DNA of 64,000 bases, taken from positions 868,001-932,000 of the forward strand of contig JAEPQE010000002.1 of assembly GCA_017640665.1 (NCBI GenBank). Reading direction: 5' to 3'. Below the pieces are notes generated by a model. The model ran no database searches. It had not been told where the DNA came from and saw only the letters and a program-made list of their open reading frames with translations. This DNA comes from Balneolaceae bacterium. GTDB taxonomy: Bacteria > Bacteroidota > Rhodothermia > Balneolales > Balneolaceae. Both the position numbers and the translations under genes were made by a program. Numbering within the stretch: the stretch's first letter is position 1; every line of letters starts with the position of its first letter. Shown here one piece after another: positions 1-7,836 of the stretch.

Positions 1-430
1 ACACTTTAATTCCTGGTGATGCCTGCTTAATAGCAGATATAACTATTTCTGAGGTGGCTTTATCTTTAACAGCCTGATTGTACAAGGCACCGTGAGGCTT
101 TACGTGATGAAGTTCAACTCCAACTTCTTCCAGGCATTTTTTGAGCCTATTAATTTGACCAATAATACTATCTTTTAACAAATCAGGAGTGATATCCATC
201 ACTACTCTTCCAAAATTTTCCGGATCAGGATATCCGGGATGGGCACCCAGTGCAACGCCATGTTTTTGTGCTAACCTGATCGTTGCTCTCATTGACTCTT
301 CATCTCCGATATGTCCACCACAGGCAACATTGCATGAGGAAATGAATGGCATAATAGCTTCATCCAACTTCGCTCCATCTTTTGATTTCCATTCACCGAG
401 GTCACAGTTTAAATCGACATGCTTTTGCAT
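1..430 (-). CDS. pxpA: 5-oxoprolinase subunit PxpA (LamB/YcsF family), cut by window edge
   Basis: Reading the minus strand from the ATG at 430, the frame is open to the window edge (143 residues, C-terminus missing). It shows the LamB/YcsF signatures VDLNCDLGE (residues 5-13), SSCNVACGGHIGD (31-43), LGAHPGYPDP (61-70) and VKPHGALYN (110-118). In known systems PxpA acts with PxpB and PxpC as the cytoplasmic ATP-dependent 5-oxoprolinase that opens 5-oxoproline to glutamate; pxpB/pxpC would lie beyond the edge. The start overlaps the stop of the upstream transporter gene by one base (TAATG), so translation is probably coupled. The family call is firm; the presence of the partner subunits is inferred. 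Confidence 0.93.
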   Translation of the reverse strand, partial: MQKHVDLNCDLGEWKSKDGAKLDEAIMPFISSCNVACGGHIGDEESMRATIRLAQKHGVALGAHPGYPDPENFGRVVMDITPDLLKDSIIGQINRLKKCLEEVGVELHHVKPHGALYNQAVKDKATSEIVISAIKQASPGIKV

Positions 431-1662
431 TATAAGAATCCAAATACTGAGTTTAAGCTTCGAAAACTGATAAGAATGGCTACCAAAATCACAATCAATC
501 CAAGTACATTTTGTGTTACTGAATTGATGTAGCTACCAAGTAATGATTTTTTATTAACTAGATAAAGCAGGAATATTGCAATTAAAGGTAAGAGTATTCC
601 ATTTGCAACCTGTGCGAATTGAATCACCTGCACCGGACTTATTCCAAACATAGAAAAAAGCACTCCAATAAACAGGATACCCATCCAAACCACTTTGAAA
701 CGCTTTGAACCAAGACCTTCTTCCCATCCCAGAATACCTTTGGCCGCATAAGCCGCTGCCAGAGGAGCTGTAATGGCAGAAGAAATACCTGCTGCGAAAA
801 GCCCCAATCCCAAAAAATAGCCGGACCAACTTCCCAACAGAGGCTCTAATTGAATAGCCATATCTGCTGCACTGTTTATTGTTCGGTCTCCAAACAACGT
901 TGTGGCACTGGTTATTACAATGCTCATTGAGATAATTCCACCCAAAATGATTGCCGTGGCGTTTTCTTTTCTGAGATCACTAAGCTGATCCACATCTTTA
1001 TATTTCTTCTGAACGATGGATGCATGTAAAAATAAGTTGTACGGTACTACGGTGGTTCCAATTAAGGCAATTACTGTAAGCATTTGTTCTGAAGAGACTG
1101 AGGGAATTAAAAGTCCTCGTACAACTTCTGCCAGATCAGGGCCTGTAACAAACGCAGTAGTTAAAAAAACTAAGCTCATGACGAGTACCAAGCCAATCAA
1201 AAACCGCTCTATAAGCCTGAAGCTGCCAGTAATTAATAAGCAGAATGCAATTGCTCCAATTATAAGCGGCGATGCTGAAATATATATCCCGTTGATATGA
1301 GTTCCCAGATTAAAGAATAGTTCCTCAAAACCAAGTACAGCTCCTGAAATATTCCCTCCTTCATAGGCAGCATTTCCAAAAACTATCGCTCCAAGAACTA
1401 AAACAATTCCCAAAAATCTGGCTATAGGATGAGTAAGCTCTTTCCGGATTGCTTCTCCAAATCCTTTTTGTGTTACAAGTCCTAGTCTTGCCGTCATTTC
1501 CTGAAGAACAATAGTAGCAATCACAGAAAAAAGAATAGCCCATAGTAGCATATAGCCGGACCTCACTCCTGCCAACGTGCAAACCGTTACGGTTCCGGGA
1601 CCTATAAAAGCGGCTGTTACAAGGGTACTGGGACCAAAATATTTAGAAAGCATATTTTTCAT
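430..1662 (-). CDS. NRAMP-fold transporter with non-canonical substrate site
   Basis: A 410-residue polytopic membrane protein with about 11 hydrophobic segments, of the SLC11/NRAMP fold. Canonical Mn/Fe members carry DPGN in TM1 and an MPH motif in TM6, whose Asp, Asn and Met bind the metal. Here TM1 reads GPGT (residues 21-24) and TM6 reads VVPYNLFLH (205-213), so all three ligands are replaced. It sits directly between a CHASE histidine kinase (1-base gap) and pxpA (1-base overlap). I infer it is not a classical metal importer and may bring in 5-oxoproline or a related substrate for the oxoprolinase. Automatic annotation would probably call it a divalent metal transporter; the fold is likely right, the substrate doubtful. 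Confidence 0.85.
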   Translation of the reverse strand: MKNMLSKYFGPSTLVTAAFIGPGTVTVCTLAGVRSGYMLLWAILFSVIATIVLQEMTARLGLVTQKGFGEAIRKELTHPIARFLGIVLVLGAIVFGNAAYEGGNISGAVLGFEELFFNLGTHINGIYISASPLIIGAIAFCLLITGSFRLIERFLIGLVLVMSLVFLTTAFVTGPDLAEVVRGLLIPSVSSEQMLTVIALIGTTVVPYNLFLHASIVQKKYKDVDQLSDLRKENATAIILGGIISMSIVITSATTLFGDRTINSAADMAIQLEPLLGSWSGYFLGLGLFAAGISSAITAPLAAAYAAKGILGWEEGLGSKRFKVVWMGILFIGVLFSMFGISPVQVIQFAQVANGILLPLIAIFLLYLVNKKSLLGSYINSVTQNVLGLIVILVAILISFRSLNSVFGFL

Positions 1663-1663
1663 A

Positions 1664-3700
1664 TCAGGAAGCCTCTTTCAGATAGATTTTGAGTACCGAA
1701 TATATTTTCCAACTGGAATAGGGTTTTGTTATAAATTCTTTCATACCCAGTTCTTTTGCTTTCACCATCGCTTCTTGTGTTACATTTCCTGTTACAGTAA
1801 TTATTGGAGTTGTAATTCCAAGTGATTTAATTTCTTTAGTAGCTTCAAAGCCATCTTTTTTTGGCATGTGAATATCCATAAAAATGATATCGTACTTTTT
1901 TGCAGCTGCTTTACTAACAGCTACTTCTCCATTTTCGGCACGGTCTACTTTTACTTTATAGCGCTCCAGCACTTTTTCCAGTACAATCTGATTTAATTCT
2001 TTATCGTCTACAATAAGAGCTGAGTAGGAGGAGAAATTGATGGAAGAAGGGGTTTCAGGTGCCTTCTCTTTTGGTTCTTTTTGGACATCAACTATAGGGA
2101 AATTGATCTCTATTTCGAAGGTAGCCCCCCTTCCTTCCTCACTTTGCAGAGATATCTTACCTCCCATAAGTTGGAGTATTTGCTGGGTAATTGATAAACC
2201 CAGACCGGATCCTTCATACTCACGAGTTAAGCCTGAATCAATTTGGGTAAATCGTTCAAAAATATATTGCTGTTTATCCTTTGCAATACCAATACCCGTA
2301 TCAGTTAGCTTGATGGTTACATTCAAATGTTGATTAATCTGTTTGCTATTACAGATGATCTCCAGCCCTCCCTGCTCAGTAAATTTATATGCATTCCTGA
2401 TCAGATTGCCTAACACTTGGCTTAGTTTCCCCGGATCACCGATTAAACTAATACTTTCAAGCTCCGAGAAATCAGTATTCAGGTACAATCCCTTTTCTTT
2501 AAAAACAGGCTTATGCTGTTTAGCAATATTCTTCATCTGCTCTTTAAGGTTGAATTCAACCAAAGCTAACTCCAAACTTCCGGACTCGATTTTGTTAATG
2601 TCCAGAATATCTCCAATCAGGCTGATGATGTTATTCGAAGAAATTTCGAGCATGTCCACATACTTTTTTATTTCCTCTTTATCATCTTCATATTTAAGAA
2701 TCTCAATCAAACCCATGATCGCGCTTAGCGGAGTACGAATTTCGTGGCTCATATTAGCTAAAAATTCACTTTTAATTTTTGAAGAATCTTCGGCTTTCTT
2801 TTTCTCTTCGTTTAAAATTTCGTTCAGTTTGCCAAGCCTTTTAGTTGCGCTTTTTGATTCCTGAATAAAATAGGTAGCTATGGCCAGCAATAAACTAAGT
2901 ATTAACCCCAACCAGAGTGCTAATCCCATTCTTTTGAATACACTCTGTTCTATAATAGATTCATTTGGCTGTAACGTAAATGTCCAGAACTCATCATCAT
3001 TGAATAATTCTATCCGGGTTTGGAATACATAGTCTTCGAAATCCGACAACCGGGTTGAATCACCTTCGACATAAAACTCTGTATTGAACTCGTCGGTAAT
3101 TCGTACGTGGTATTCCTGATGTTCAGCGAGTATTCCATCAAAAACAGAGGTGAAATCCATTCCGGCTGTAATTGTACCTTGAAATGTTCCATCGTAATAC
3201 ACGGGGGCGTCAACCAAAAAAGCATTTGGCCCCTGTACCAACTCTGCCCATTCCGTAAAATTTATGGTAGAGTCTCTGGCTGATCGCTTCCAATCTGCAG
3301 CCCTGTATTCTATTCCACTTATATCAAGACCTATGGCATTTTCATTCCCCTCGTAAGGGTTTATTCTCTGAATAACCATATTTGAGTCGATCCATTCTAC
3401 AAATTGAAAAGCACTCAATTGCTTTCTTAAAAGCTGGGCATCATACTCCCAGTGCTCAAAATAAGCTCCATTGGTTTGTTCCAGCCTGCCTTTTACATTC
3501 TCCAGAGCCCTCACACTCTTAACTACTTCTTCTGAGAACTTTTCACTGATAAACTCCCCTGCCTGATTTACATTTATTTTTCGGGTTTCGACTAGTTTTT
3601 CATAATTGAGACGATACACAATTAATACAATTATACACGAAACAACCGCTACTGCCAGCGCTATACTTAGATGCCTAAATGAATTTTTTTTAGCAACCAT
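1664..3700 (-). CDS. CHASE-domain hybrid sensor histidine kinase / response regulator
   Basis: A 678-residue hybrid kinase. In order: TM1 (about 11-31), a periplasmic CHASE-type sensor domain (about 60-240, with the FVEWID...RINPYEGNENAIGLDI pattern near 100-127), TM2 (about 259-280), a short coiled coil, HisKA with phospho-acceptor His319 in ANMSHEIRTPL, HATPase_c (N-box NLIRNAYKF near 432-440, DTGIGIA near 467, GSGLGLSI near 497) and a C-terminal receiver with VDD (564-566), phospho-acceptor Asp609 in FMDIHMP and conserved Lys659. There is no DNA-binding output domain, so a phosphorelay partner elsewhere is expected. CHASE domains sense small extracellular ligands. Its stop lies one base before the NRAMP-like start, suggesting that the kinase senses or controls the transporter/PxpA function. 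Confidence 0.95.
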   Translation of the reverse strand: MVAKKNSFRHLSIALAVAVVSCIIVLIVYRLNYEKLVETRKINVNQAGEFISEKFSEEVVKSVRALENVKGRLEQTNGAYFEHWEYDAQLLRKQLSAFQFVEWIDSNMVIQRINPYEGNENAIGLDISGIEYRAADWKRSARDSTINFTEWAELVQGPNAFLVDAPVYYDGTFQGTITAGMDFTSVFDGILAEHQEYHVRITDEFNTEFYVEGDSTRLSDFEDYVFQTRIELFNDDEFWTFTLQPNESIIEQSVFKRMGLALWLGLILSLLLAIATYFIQESKSATKRLGKLNEILNEEKKKAEDSSKIKSEFLANMSHEIRTPLSAIMGLIEILKYEDDKEEIKKYVDMLEISSNNIISLIGDILDINKIESGSLELALVEFNLKEQMKNIAKQHKPVFKEKGLYLNTDFSELESISLIGDPGKLSQVLGNLIRNAYKFTEQGGLEIICNSKQINQHLNVTIKLTDTGIGIAKDKQQYIFERFTQIDSGLTREYEGSGLGLSITQQILQLMGGKISLQSEEGRGATFEIEINFPIVDVQKEPKEKAPETPSSINFSSYSALIVDDKELNQIVLEKVLERYKVKVDRAENGEVAVSKAAAKKYDIIFMDIHMPKKDGFEATKEIKSLGITTPIITVTGNVTQEAMVKAKELGMKEFITKPYSSWKIYSVLKIYLKEAS

Positions 3701-3809
3701 ATTTTTAAAGCCTCAACCCTAAGTGGATAATCGCTTTTATTTATCCCCGTATAAAATTATTATCTGCTTATGTATTTACCTAAGGAAGTAAAAGTATACA
3801 CCGAAATCA

Positions 3810-4235
3810 ATGTCTCAGAATAAAACCGTGCCAACCGGGCTAAGTGTTTCAGAGTATATCAACGCCATTGAACATCCACAAAGAAGAGAAGATTGTTGGG
3901 CTGTTCATGATCTTATGAAAAAAATAACAAGTAAAGAAGCTCTGATGTGGGGATCTTCGATTGTTGGCTTTGGTACCTACAAGTATAAGTACGAGAGTGG
4001 GCGTGAAGGTATTATGATAACCACGGGATTTTCGAACCGAAAACAAGCTATTACACTTTACATTATGGATGCATTCAAAAGACATAAAGAGCTGCTCGAA
4101 AAAATCGGGCCGCACAAAAGGGGAAAATCATGTTTTTACATAAAGAGGTTATCAGATATAGATATTGATATACTTTCTTTAATAATTTCTGAGTCGTTGA
4201 AAGCTGTTGAAAAAAAACATACTATTATTGATTAA
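3810..4235 (+). CDS. DUF1801 domain protein
   Basis: A 141-residue soluble protein matching the DUF1801 (YdhG-like) family: ALMWGSSIVGFGTYKY (around 48-63), an internal GFSNRKQAITLYIMD strand, and GKSCFYIKRLSDID towards the end. The family is small, cytoplasmic and of unknown biochemical role. The gene is divergent from the histidine kinase across about 110 bp, and its stop overlaps the start of the YwbE gene (TAATG). Family membership is clear; no function can be assigned from sequence. Confidence 0.88.
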   Translation: MSQNKTVPTGLSVSEYINAIEHPQRREDCWAVHDLMKKITSKEALMWGSSIVGFGTYKYKYESGREGIMITTGFSNRKQAITLYIMDAFKRHKELLEKIGPHKRGKSCFYIKRLSDIDIDILSLIISESLKAVEKKHTIID

Positions 4236-4426
4236 TGAACGGAACCATAAGGAGTAACATCACACCCGGTAAGGACGTGGCCATTGTTTTAAAAAAAGAT
4301 CAGAAATCAGGAACTTTAACGTATGGAATAGTTAAAGATATTTTGACTAATTCCCCCTCTCACCCTCATGGTATCAAAGTTCGTTTAACCGACGGACAAA
4401 TTGGAAGAGTAAAAGAAATAAGATAA
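4235..4426 (+). CDS. YwbE family protein
   Basis: A 63-residue protein with the YwbE (DUF2196) pattern: an N-terminal R.NI.PG..V.IVLKKDQ segment, TGLT-like GTLTYGIVKDILTNSP.HPHGIKVRL in the middle, and a G.IGRVKEI end. It resembles a single small beta-barrel domain. It starts inside the stop of the DUF1801 gene, so the two are co-translated. The function of the family is not established. Confidence 0.88.
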   Translation: MNGTIRSNITPGKDVAIVLKKDQKSGTLTYGIVKDILTNSPSHPHGIKVRLTDGQIGRVKEIR

Positions 4427-4435
4427 TATTCGCGA

Positions 4436-4876
4436 ATGGAAAACAGAATTGAGCTAAAAACGACCATTTCAACTTCACTCGAAAACGTTTGGGATGCATT
4501 AACTAATCCCGATAAAATTGAAGAATATATGTTTGGTGCCCGTTGCGAAAGTGACTGGAGGCCAGGGAGCAAAAGTAATTTTTTTGTTAAGCAGGATGAC
4601 AAAGAAGTTACCGTAGTTAAAGGTGAGGTGATTCGCTCAGAACCCCATAAATACCTTGAACACACTCTTTTTCCTGCCAACTCAAATATTGAAGACACCC
4701 TTGAGAACTACATTGTCGTGATTTATGAGCTGAATCCCATTTCAGATACCGAAACAGAGCTTACCATAACTCAAAAAGGTTATAAATACGTAGAAAACGG
4801 CATGGAACGCTATATCGAAACACAAAAAGGCTGGAAAGTTGCCCTTCCAAAGCTAAAAGAAGTTGCTGAAGGATAA
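4436..4876 (+). CDS. SRPBCC / AHSA1-type domain protein
   Basis: A 146-residue protein of the START/Bet v1-like fold. Visible features are the N-terminal TTISTSLENVWDALTNPDKIEEYMFG (the usual ligand-cavity opening), a central strand KGEVIRSEPHKYLEHT, and a C-terminal helix MERYIETQKGWKVALPKLKEV. Members are called activator of Hsp90 ATPase homologue 1-like, and most bacterial ones have no known partner. It starts 9 bases after ywbE and precedes a methyltransferase by 8 bases, so this is probably a small operon of housekeeping accessory genes. Confidence 0.88.
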   Translation: MENRIELKTTISTSLENVWDALTNPDKIEEYMFGARCESDWRPGSKSNFFVKQDDKEVTVVKGEVIRSEPHKYLEHTLFPANSNIEDTLENYIVVIYELNPISDTETELTITQKGYKYVENGMERYIETQKGWKVALPKLKEVAEG

Positions 4877-4884
4877 CTTCACGT

Positions 4885-5676
4885 ATGTTCGATTTTCACT
4901 CCGATAAATCCACCTATTTTAAGTATCAATATCGGACCGCTAAAGAATATATTATTCCGTTTCTGGAAGAATCATTTGAGCTGAAAACAGATTTTAAAGT
5001 GCTGGAAATCGGATGCGCTGAAGCAGGTGTGTTAAAGGCTTTTCTTGAACGAGGTCATCAGTGCGTTGGAATTGAGTTGATGGAATCGCGCGTGAAACTC
5101 GCCGAAGAGTTTCTGAAAGATGAGGTTAAAGCAGGTGATGTTCGGTTTATTGCCAAGAATATTTATGACATAGATATTCAAAAAGATATAGGGCATAAAT
5201 TCGACCTCGTAATCCTTAAAGATGTCATTGAACATATCCACAATCAGGAGCTATTCATTGGTAAACTGAAGGATTTTCTGACCCCAAACGGAAAGATATT
5301 CTTTGGTTTTCCACCCTGGCAGATGCCATTTGGTGGACATCAACAAAAGTGCAAAAGTAAACTTCTGAGCATGTTGCCCTACTACCACCTGTTACCAATG
5401 GGCGTATATAAAGGTGTGATGAAGGTTTTTGGAGAGACTGAAACAAAGATTGAAAATATGGCTGAAATCAAAGAAACCGGTATTTCAATAGAGCGATTTG
5501 AACGAATTTTTAAAGAAGAAGACTATGCTCAACTTCGACGCCAGCTTTTTCTGATCAATCCTATTTACAAGTATAAATTCAATCTGAAACCAAGACCCCA
5601 ATTCAGGTTTTTTTCTTCTATTCCGGTTTTCAGGAATTTTGTGAGTACCTGTGCCTATTATGTAATTGAGGTATAA
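4885..5676 (+). CDS. Class I SAM-dependent methyltransferase
   Basis: A 263-residue cytoplasmic protein with a Rossmann-type methyltransferase domain. Motif [11 protein letters not shown] lies at 39-48, the acidic ribose-binding residue is in [10 protein letters not shown] (about 56-65), and [13 protein letters not shown] (about 109-121) is the post-motif II segment typical of UbiE/Coq3-like folds (Methyltransf_11/23). The C-terminal third ([12 protein letters not shown] onward) resembles no substrate domain I recognise. The last codons run into the SD sequence of the VF530 gene. The substrate is unknown. Confidence 0.86.
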   Translation: MFDFHSDKSTYFKYQYRTAKEYIIPFLEESFELKTDFKVLEIGCAEAGVLKAFLERGHQCVGIELMESRVKLAEEFLKDEVKAGDVRFIAKNIYDIDIQKDIGHKFDLVILKDVIEHIHNQELFIGKLKDFLTPNGKIFFGFPPWQMPFGGHQQKCKSKLLSMLPYYHLLPMGVYKGVMKVFGETETKIENMAEIKETGISIERFERIFKEEDYAQLRRQLFLINPIYKYKFNLKPRPQFRFFSSIPVFRNFVSTCAYYVIEV

Positions 5677-5677
5677 A

Positions 5678-5902
5678 ATGAGAAGTCAGCCAAATAATCC
5701 TCTTCATGGTATTAAGCTTAAGCAAATTGTCGAAGACCTCGTGGCCTATTATGGCTGGGATCAGCTAAGTTTTCATGTGGATATCAACTGCTTTAAAAAC
5801 GATCCTTCTGTTAAATCAAGTCTCCACTTTTTGCGCAGGCATCAATGGGCTCGTGACCAGGTTGAGGCGCTTTGGGTTGAAGTTTTTGCTTCTGAAGAAT
5901 GA
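5678..5902 (+). CDS. VF530 family DNA-binding protein
   Basis: A 74-residue protein matching the VF530 (DUF2132) family, named after a Vibrio fischeri protein with a small helical DNA-binding-like fold. It shows [29 protein letters not shown] and [20 protein letters not shown], which is essentially the whole family consensus. I chose the ATG at 5678 because a GAGGT SD motif (5668-5672) sits just upstream; a TTG at 5666 would add four residues. It is co-directional with the methyltransferase and ends where a tandem repeat begins. Confidence 0.9.
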   Translation: MRSQPNNPLHGIKLKQIVEDLVAYYGWDQLSFHVDINCFKNDPSVKSSLHFLRRHQWARDQVEALWVEVFASEE

Positions 5903-5905
5903 GTC

Positions 5906-5931
5906 AATGTTCAATGTTCAATGTTCAATTA
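5906..5931. repeat. Short tandem repeat, TCAATGTT unit
   Basis: Three consecutive copies of an 8-base TCAATGTT unit followed by a partial fourth, in the convergent gap between the VF530 gene and the glycosyltransferase gene. It is a simple-sequence tract in non-coding DNA and copy number could vary between strains. Confidence 0.75.
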
Positions 5932-5974
5932 AAGATACTTCTTCATGCTCTATTCCCTGTTGGATATTGACAAT

Positions 5975-7081
5975 TCATAGTTTCGCAAGCGCTTTATCAT
6001 ACTTTCCAATCACGTCTCCCCAATCATATTTTTTAATAAGTGATTGATAATCTACTTGTCTTAAGTTCATAAAATGTTCGATAGCGGTTTCTAACCTGAT
6101 TTCCAGCTCGCCCTCTTCATACAGATATTCTCGCCGGATTTCCTCGGGAAAGTGTCCGGGGTAAGCGAGCCGGTTGGGTAAGATAGGATGACAGTTGCAA
6201 TACATCGCCTCAACTACACTTCCTCCGAAAAAGTCCTGATTGGACGTTACGGGAAGGATATCTGCTCTCCACAACCAACGGGCATACGTTTCAAAATTTT
6301 CGGCGTAGCCCCAATGGAGGATTTCGTCTGAAAGTTTTTCTTTAGCTTCATCAAAAACAGGTGGATTTACATCGTTCTGCTCTCCCAACACAACAAGCTT
6401 AAATGCTATGCCTTGTTCCTTTAACCGAAACAGGTGCTTAAAGAAAGTCTTTGGACGTTTATCGTATTCCCAACGATGGTTCCATAGTATCACCGGATCT
6501 GAATTCTTCTCTTTTTCCGACTCCTGAAACTCGTCGAAACGATTCAAATCCATTCCTAAATGAAGTACCTCGCTTTTCTTTTTGATGAGTTCAATATTAT
6601 CCTGCCCACGCTTATCAGGGAATTGCTTCAGGAAGTTTCGCAAAGCTCCTAAAAAAGAATCATGATGATATTCCGAATTAAAAAAAACCTTATCTGCAGC
6701 CAATGCCGAGGTATAATTGATAAATCCATAGTGATTATCCCGCTTCTTCTTCACATCACGATCCTGAGGTGACCAGGGATAGATAATTTGATTCTCATGC
6801 AAATAGATTGCTGTTGGGATGCCGATAGAGTTATCTCTCGTTAAAGCCAGAAAAGTAGTCAAGTCTAGCATAGAGGTAGCCAGAAGTACGTCCGGTTTCT
6901 GGCTCAATCCGTTGAACTGCTTAGCCAATGATACTGCACCGCCGTGCATTCGCCATTTCCAATGTCGGCCGGGTAAACTCAGAAACTCGATTTTATGAGA
7001 AGAATGCTTCTTGAACCCCTCCGCCCATTGCTTGTGTGAGCCTGAGAAAAAAGGTTCTAAAATTGTAATCTTCAAACTCAA
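5975..7081 (-). CDS. tRNA-queuosine alpha-mannosyltransferase-like glycosyltransferase (DUF3524)
   Basis: About 368 residues with the N-terminal DUF3524 domain (ITILEPFFSGSHKQWAEGF, then FLSLPGRHWKWRMHGGA) and a GT-B type C-terminal half (WNHRWEYDKRPKTFF, then NQDFFGGSVVEAMYCNCHPILPNR). This is the architecture of the tRNA-queuosine mannosyltransferase family (QTMAN/GTDC1), which adds mannose to queuosine at the wobble position. There is no ATG near the start; TTG at 7081 overlaps the GNAT stop as TTGA, with GGGAAG just upstream, and TTG at 7075 or 7093 are alternatives. Family membership is strong; the exact sugar is inferred from characterised homologues. Confidence 0.85.
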   Translation of the reverse strand: MSLKITILEPFFSGSHKQWAEGFKKHSSHKIEFLSLPGRHWKWRMHGGAVSLAKQFNGLSQKPDVLLATSMLDLTTFLALTRDNSIGIPTAIYLHENQIIYPWSPQDRDVKKKRDNHYGFINYTSALAADKVFFNSEYHHDSFLGALRNFLKQFPDKRGQDNIELIKKKSEVLHLGMDLNRFDEFQESEKEKNSDPVILWNHRWEYDKRPKTFFKHLFRLKEQGIAFKLVVLGEQNDVNPPVFDEAKEKLSDEILHWGYAENFETYARWLWRADILPVTSNQDFFGGSVVEAMYCNCHPILPNRLAYPGHFPEEIRREYLYEEGELEIRLETAIEHFMNLRQVDYQSLIKKYDWGDVIGKYDKALAKL

Positions 7082-7524
7082 TCGACTTCCCAATAGTAAA
7101 AATTATGGTCTGTATCTAATGTCCAGCCTGTGGCAGGATAAAGCTGATTTCCGATATGATTATCTTTTGCAGTTTCTAGCGTCATTCCTAAAGCTCCGGT
7201 TTTTCTGCAAAGCTCTTTGGCCGCGTCGATTAATGCCTTTGAGTGCCCCTGTGCTCTGTATCGCTTATCAACAAACAAATCGTTTAAGAGCCAGAGCCTC
7301 CCCATCCTAGTAGAGGAAAAGATGGGGTATAATTGTGTGAAGCCGGTCGCTATTCCTGCTGCATCTCTTGAGATGAAAATTACAGATTCTTCCTGCTCTA
7401 TTCGGGCTTTAAGAAAATCTCTACTCGCTTTTTTATTAGATTTTTGTTCATAGAAAACCCGATAGCCATCAAAGAGTACATTGAGTTCATCCAGATCTTG
7501 AAGGGTTGCTTGTTGTACTTTCAC
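7078..7524 (-). CDS. GNAT family N-acetyltransferase
   Basis: A 148-residue single-domain acetyltransferase. The acetyl-CoA pyrophosphate loop motif is RYRAQGHSKALI (residues 88-99), preceded by the strand LWLLNDLFVD and followed by the helix and strand LGMTLETAKDN, with YPATGW near the C-terminus as in many GNATs. Start is a GTG overlapping the stop of the ABM gene (GTGA). Its stop overlaps the mannosyltransferase start, so three genes are translationally coupled. The substrate cannot be read from sequence. Confidence 0.9.
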   Translation of the reverse strand: MKVQQATLQDLDELNVLFDGYRVFYEQKSNKKASRDFLKARIEQEESVIFISRDAAGIATGFTQLYPIFSSTRMGRLWLLNDLFVDKRYRAQGHSKALIDAAKELCRKTGALGMTLETAKDNHIGNQLYPATGWTLDTDHNFYYWEVD

Positions 7525-7826
7525 TGTAATCCCGCTCCTCCAATAATATCTACTTCAAAAGATTCAGGTTTACCATCAATAATAGGCATCGCTTTCCCAA
7601 TCAATTCTCTTACTCCGGGAATATTTAATGAATTATCATGATCTTCTTTAGATTCCCAAACCTCTGATACACAAATGACATCTGCATTTTGGGCTTCCTG
7701 ACCAACTACGTATATGTGACAACCTTTAGCACCTTTCATCAACTCAGCTGCTTCTGCAAGGATGGCAACCAGTTCGTCTCCCTTTCCCACCTTTGCTGTA
7801 AAACTACCTTGTAATCCGTATTTCAT
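7521..7826 (-). CDS. Antibiotic biosynthesis monooxygenase (ABM) domain protein
   Basis: A 101-residue alpha/beta-barrel protein of the ABM (PF03992) superfamily, most like the putative quinol monooxygenase group. It shows GKGDELVAILAEAAELMKGAKGCHIYVV, then VSEVWESKEDHDNSL and VRELIGKAMPIIDG. Members form dimers and may oxidise quinols or small aromatics without a cofactor, but many are uncharacterised. It lies between the FAD oxidoreductase (10-base gap) and the GNAT gene (4-base overlap) in one minus-strand operon. Confidence 0.88.
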   Translation of the reverse strand: MKYGLQGSFTAKVGKGDELVAILAEAAELMKGAKGCHIYVVGQEAQNADVICVSEVWESKEDHDNSLNIPGVRELIGKAMPIIDGKPESFEVDIIGGAGLQ

Positions 7827-7836
7827 ACTTAGCTCA

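Noticed and set aside
2343-2864. A 173-codon plus-strand frame antisense to the histidine kinase
   Set aside because: It is the complement of the well-conserved HisKA/HATPase region, has no recognisable domain, and the minus-strand kinase is certain.
5906-5931. TCAATGTT repeats as a possible CRISPR-like array
   Set aside because: Units are contiguous with no spacers and only about three copies exist; no cas genes nearby.
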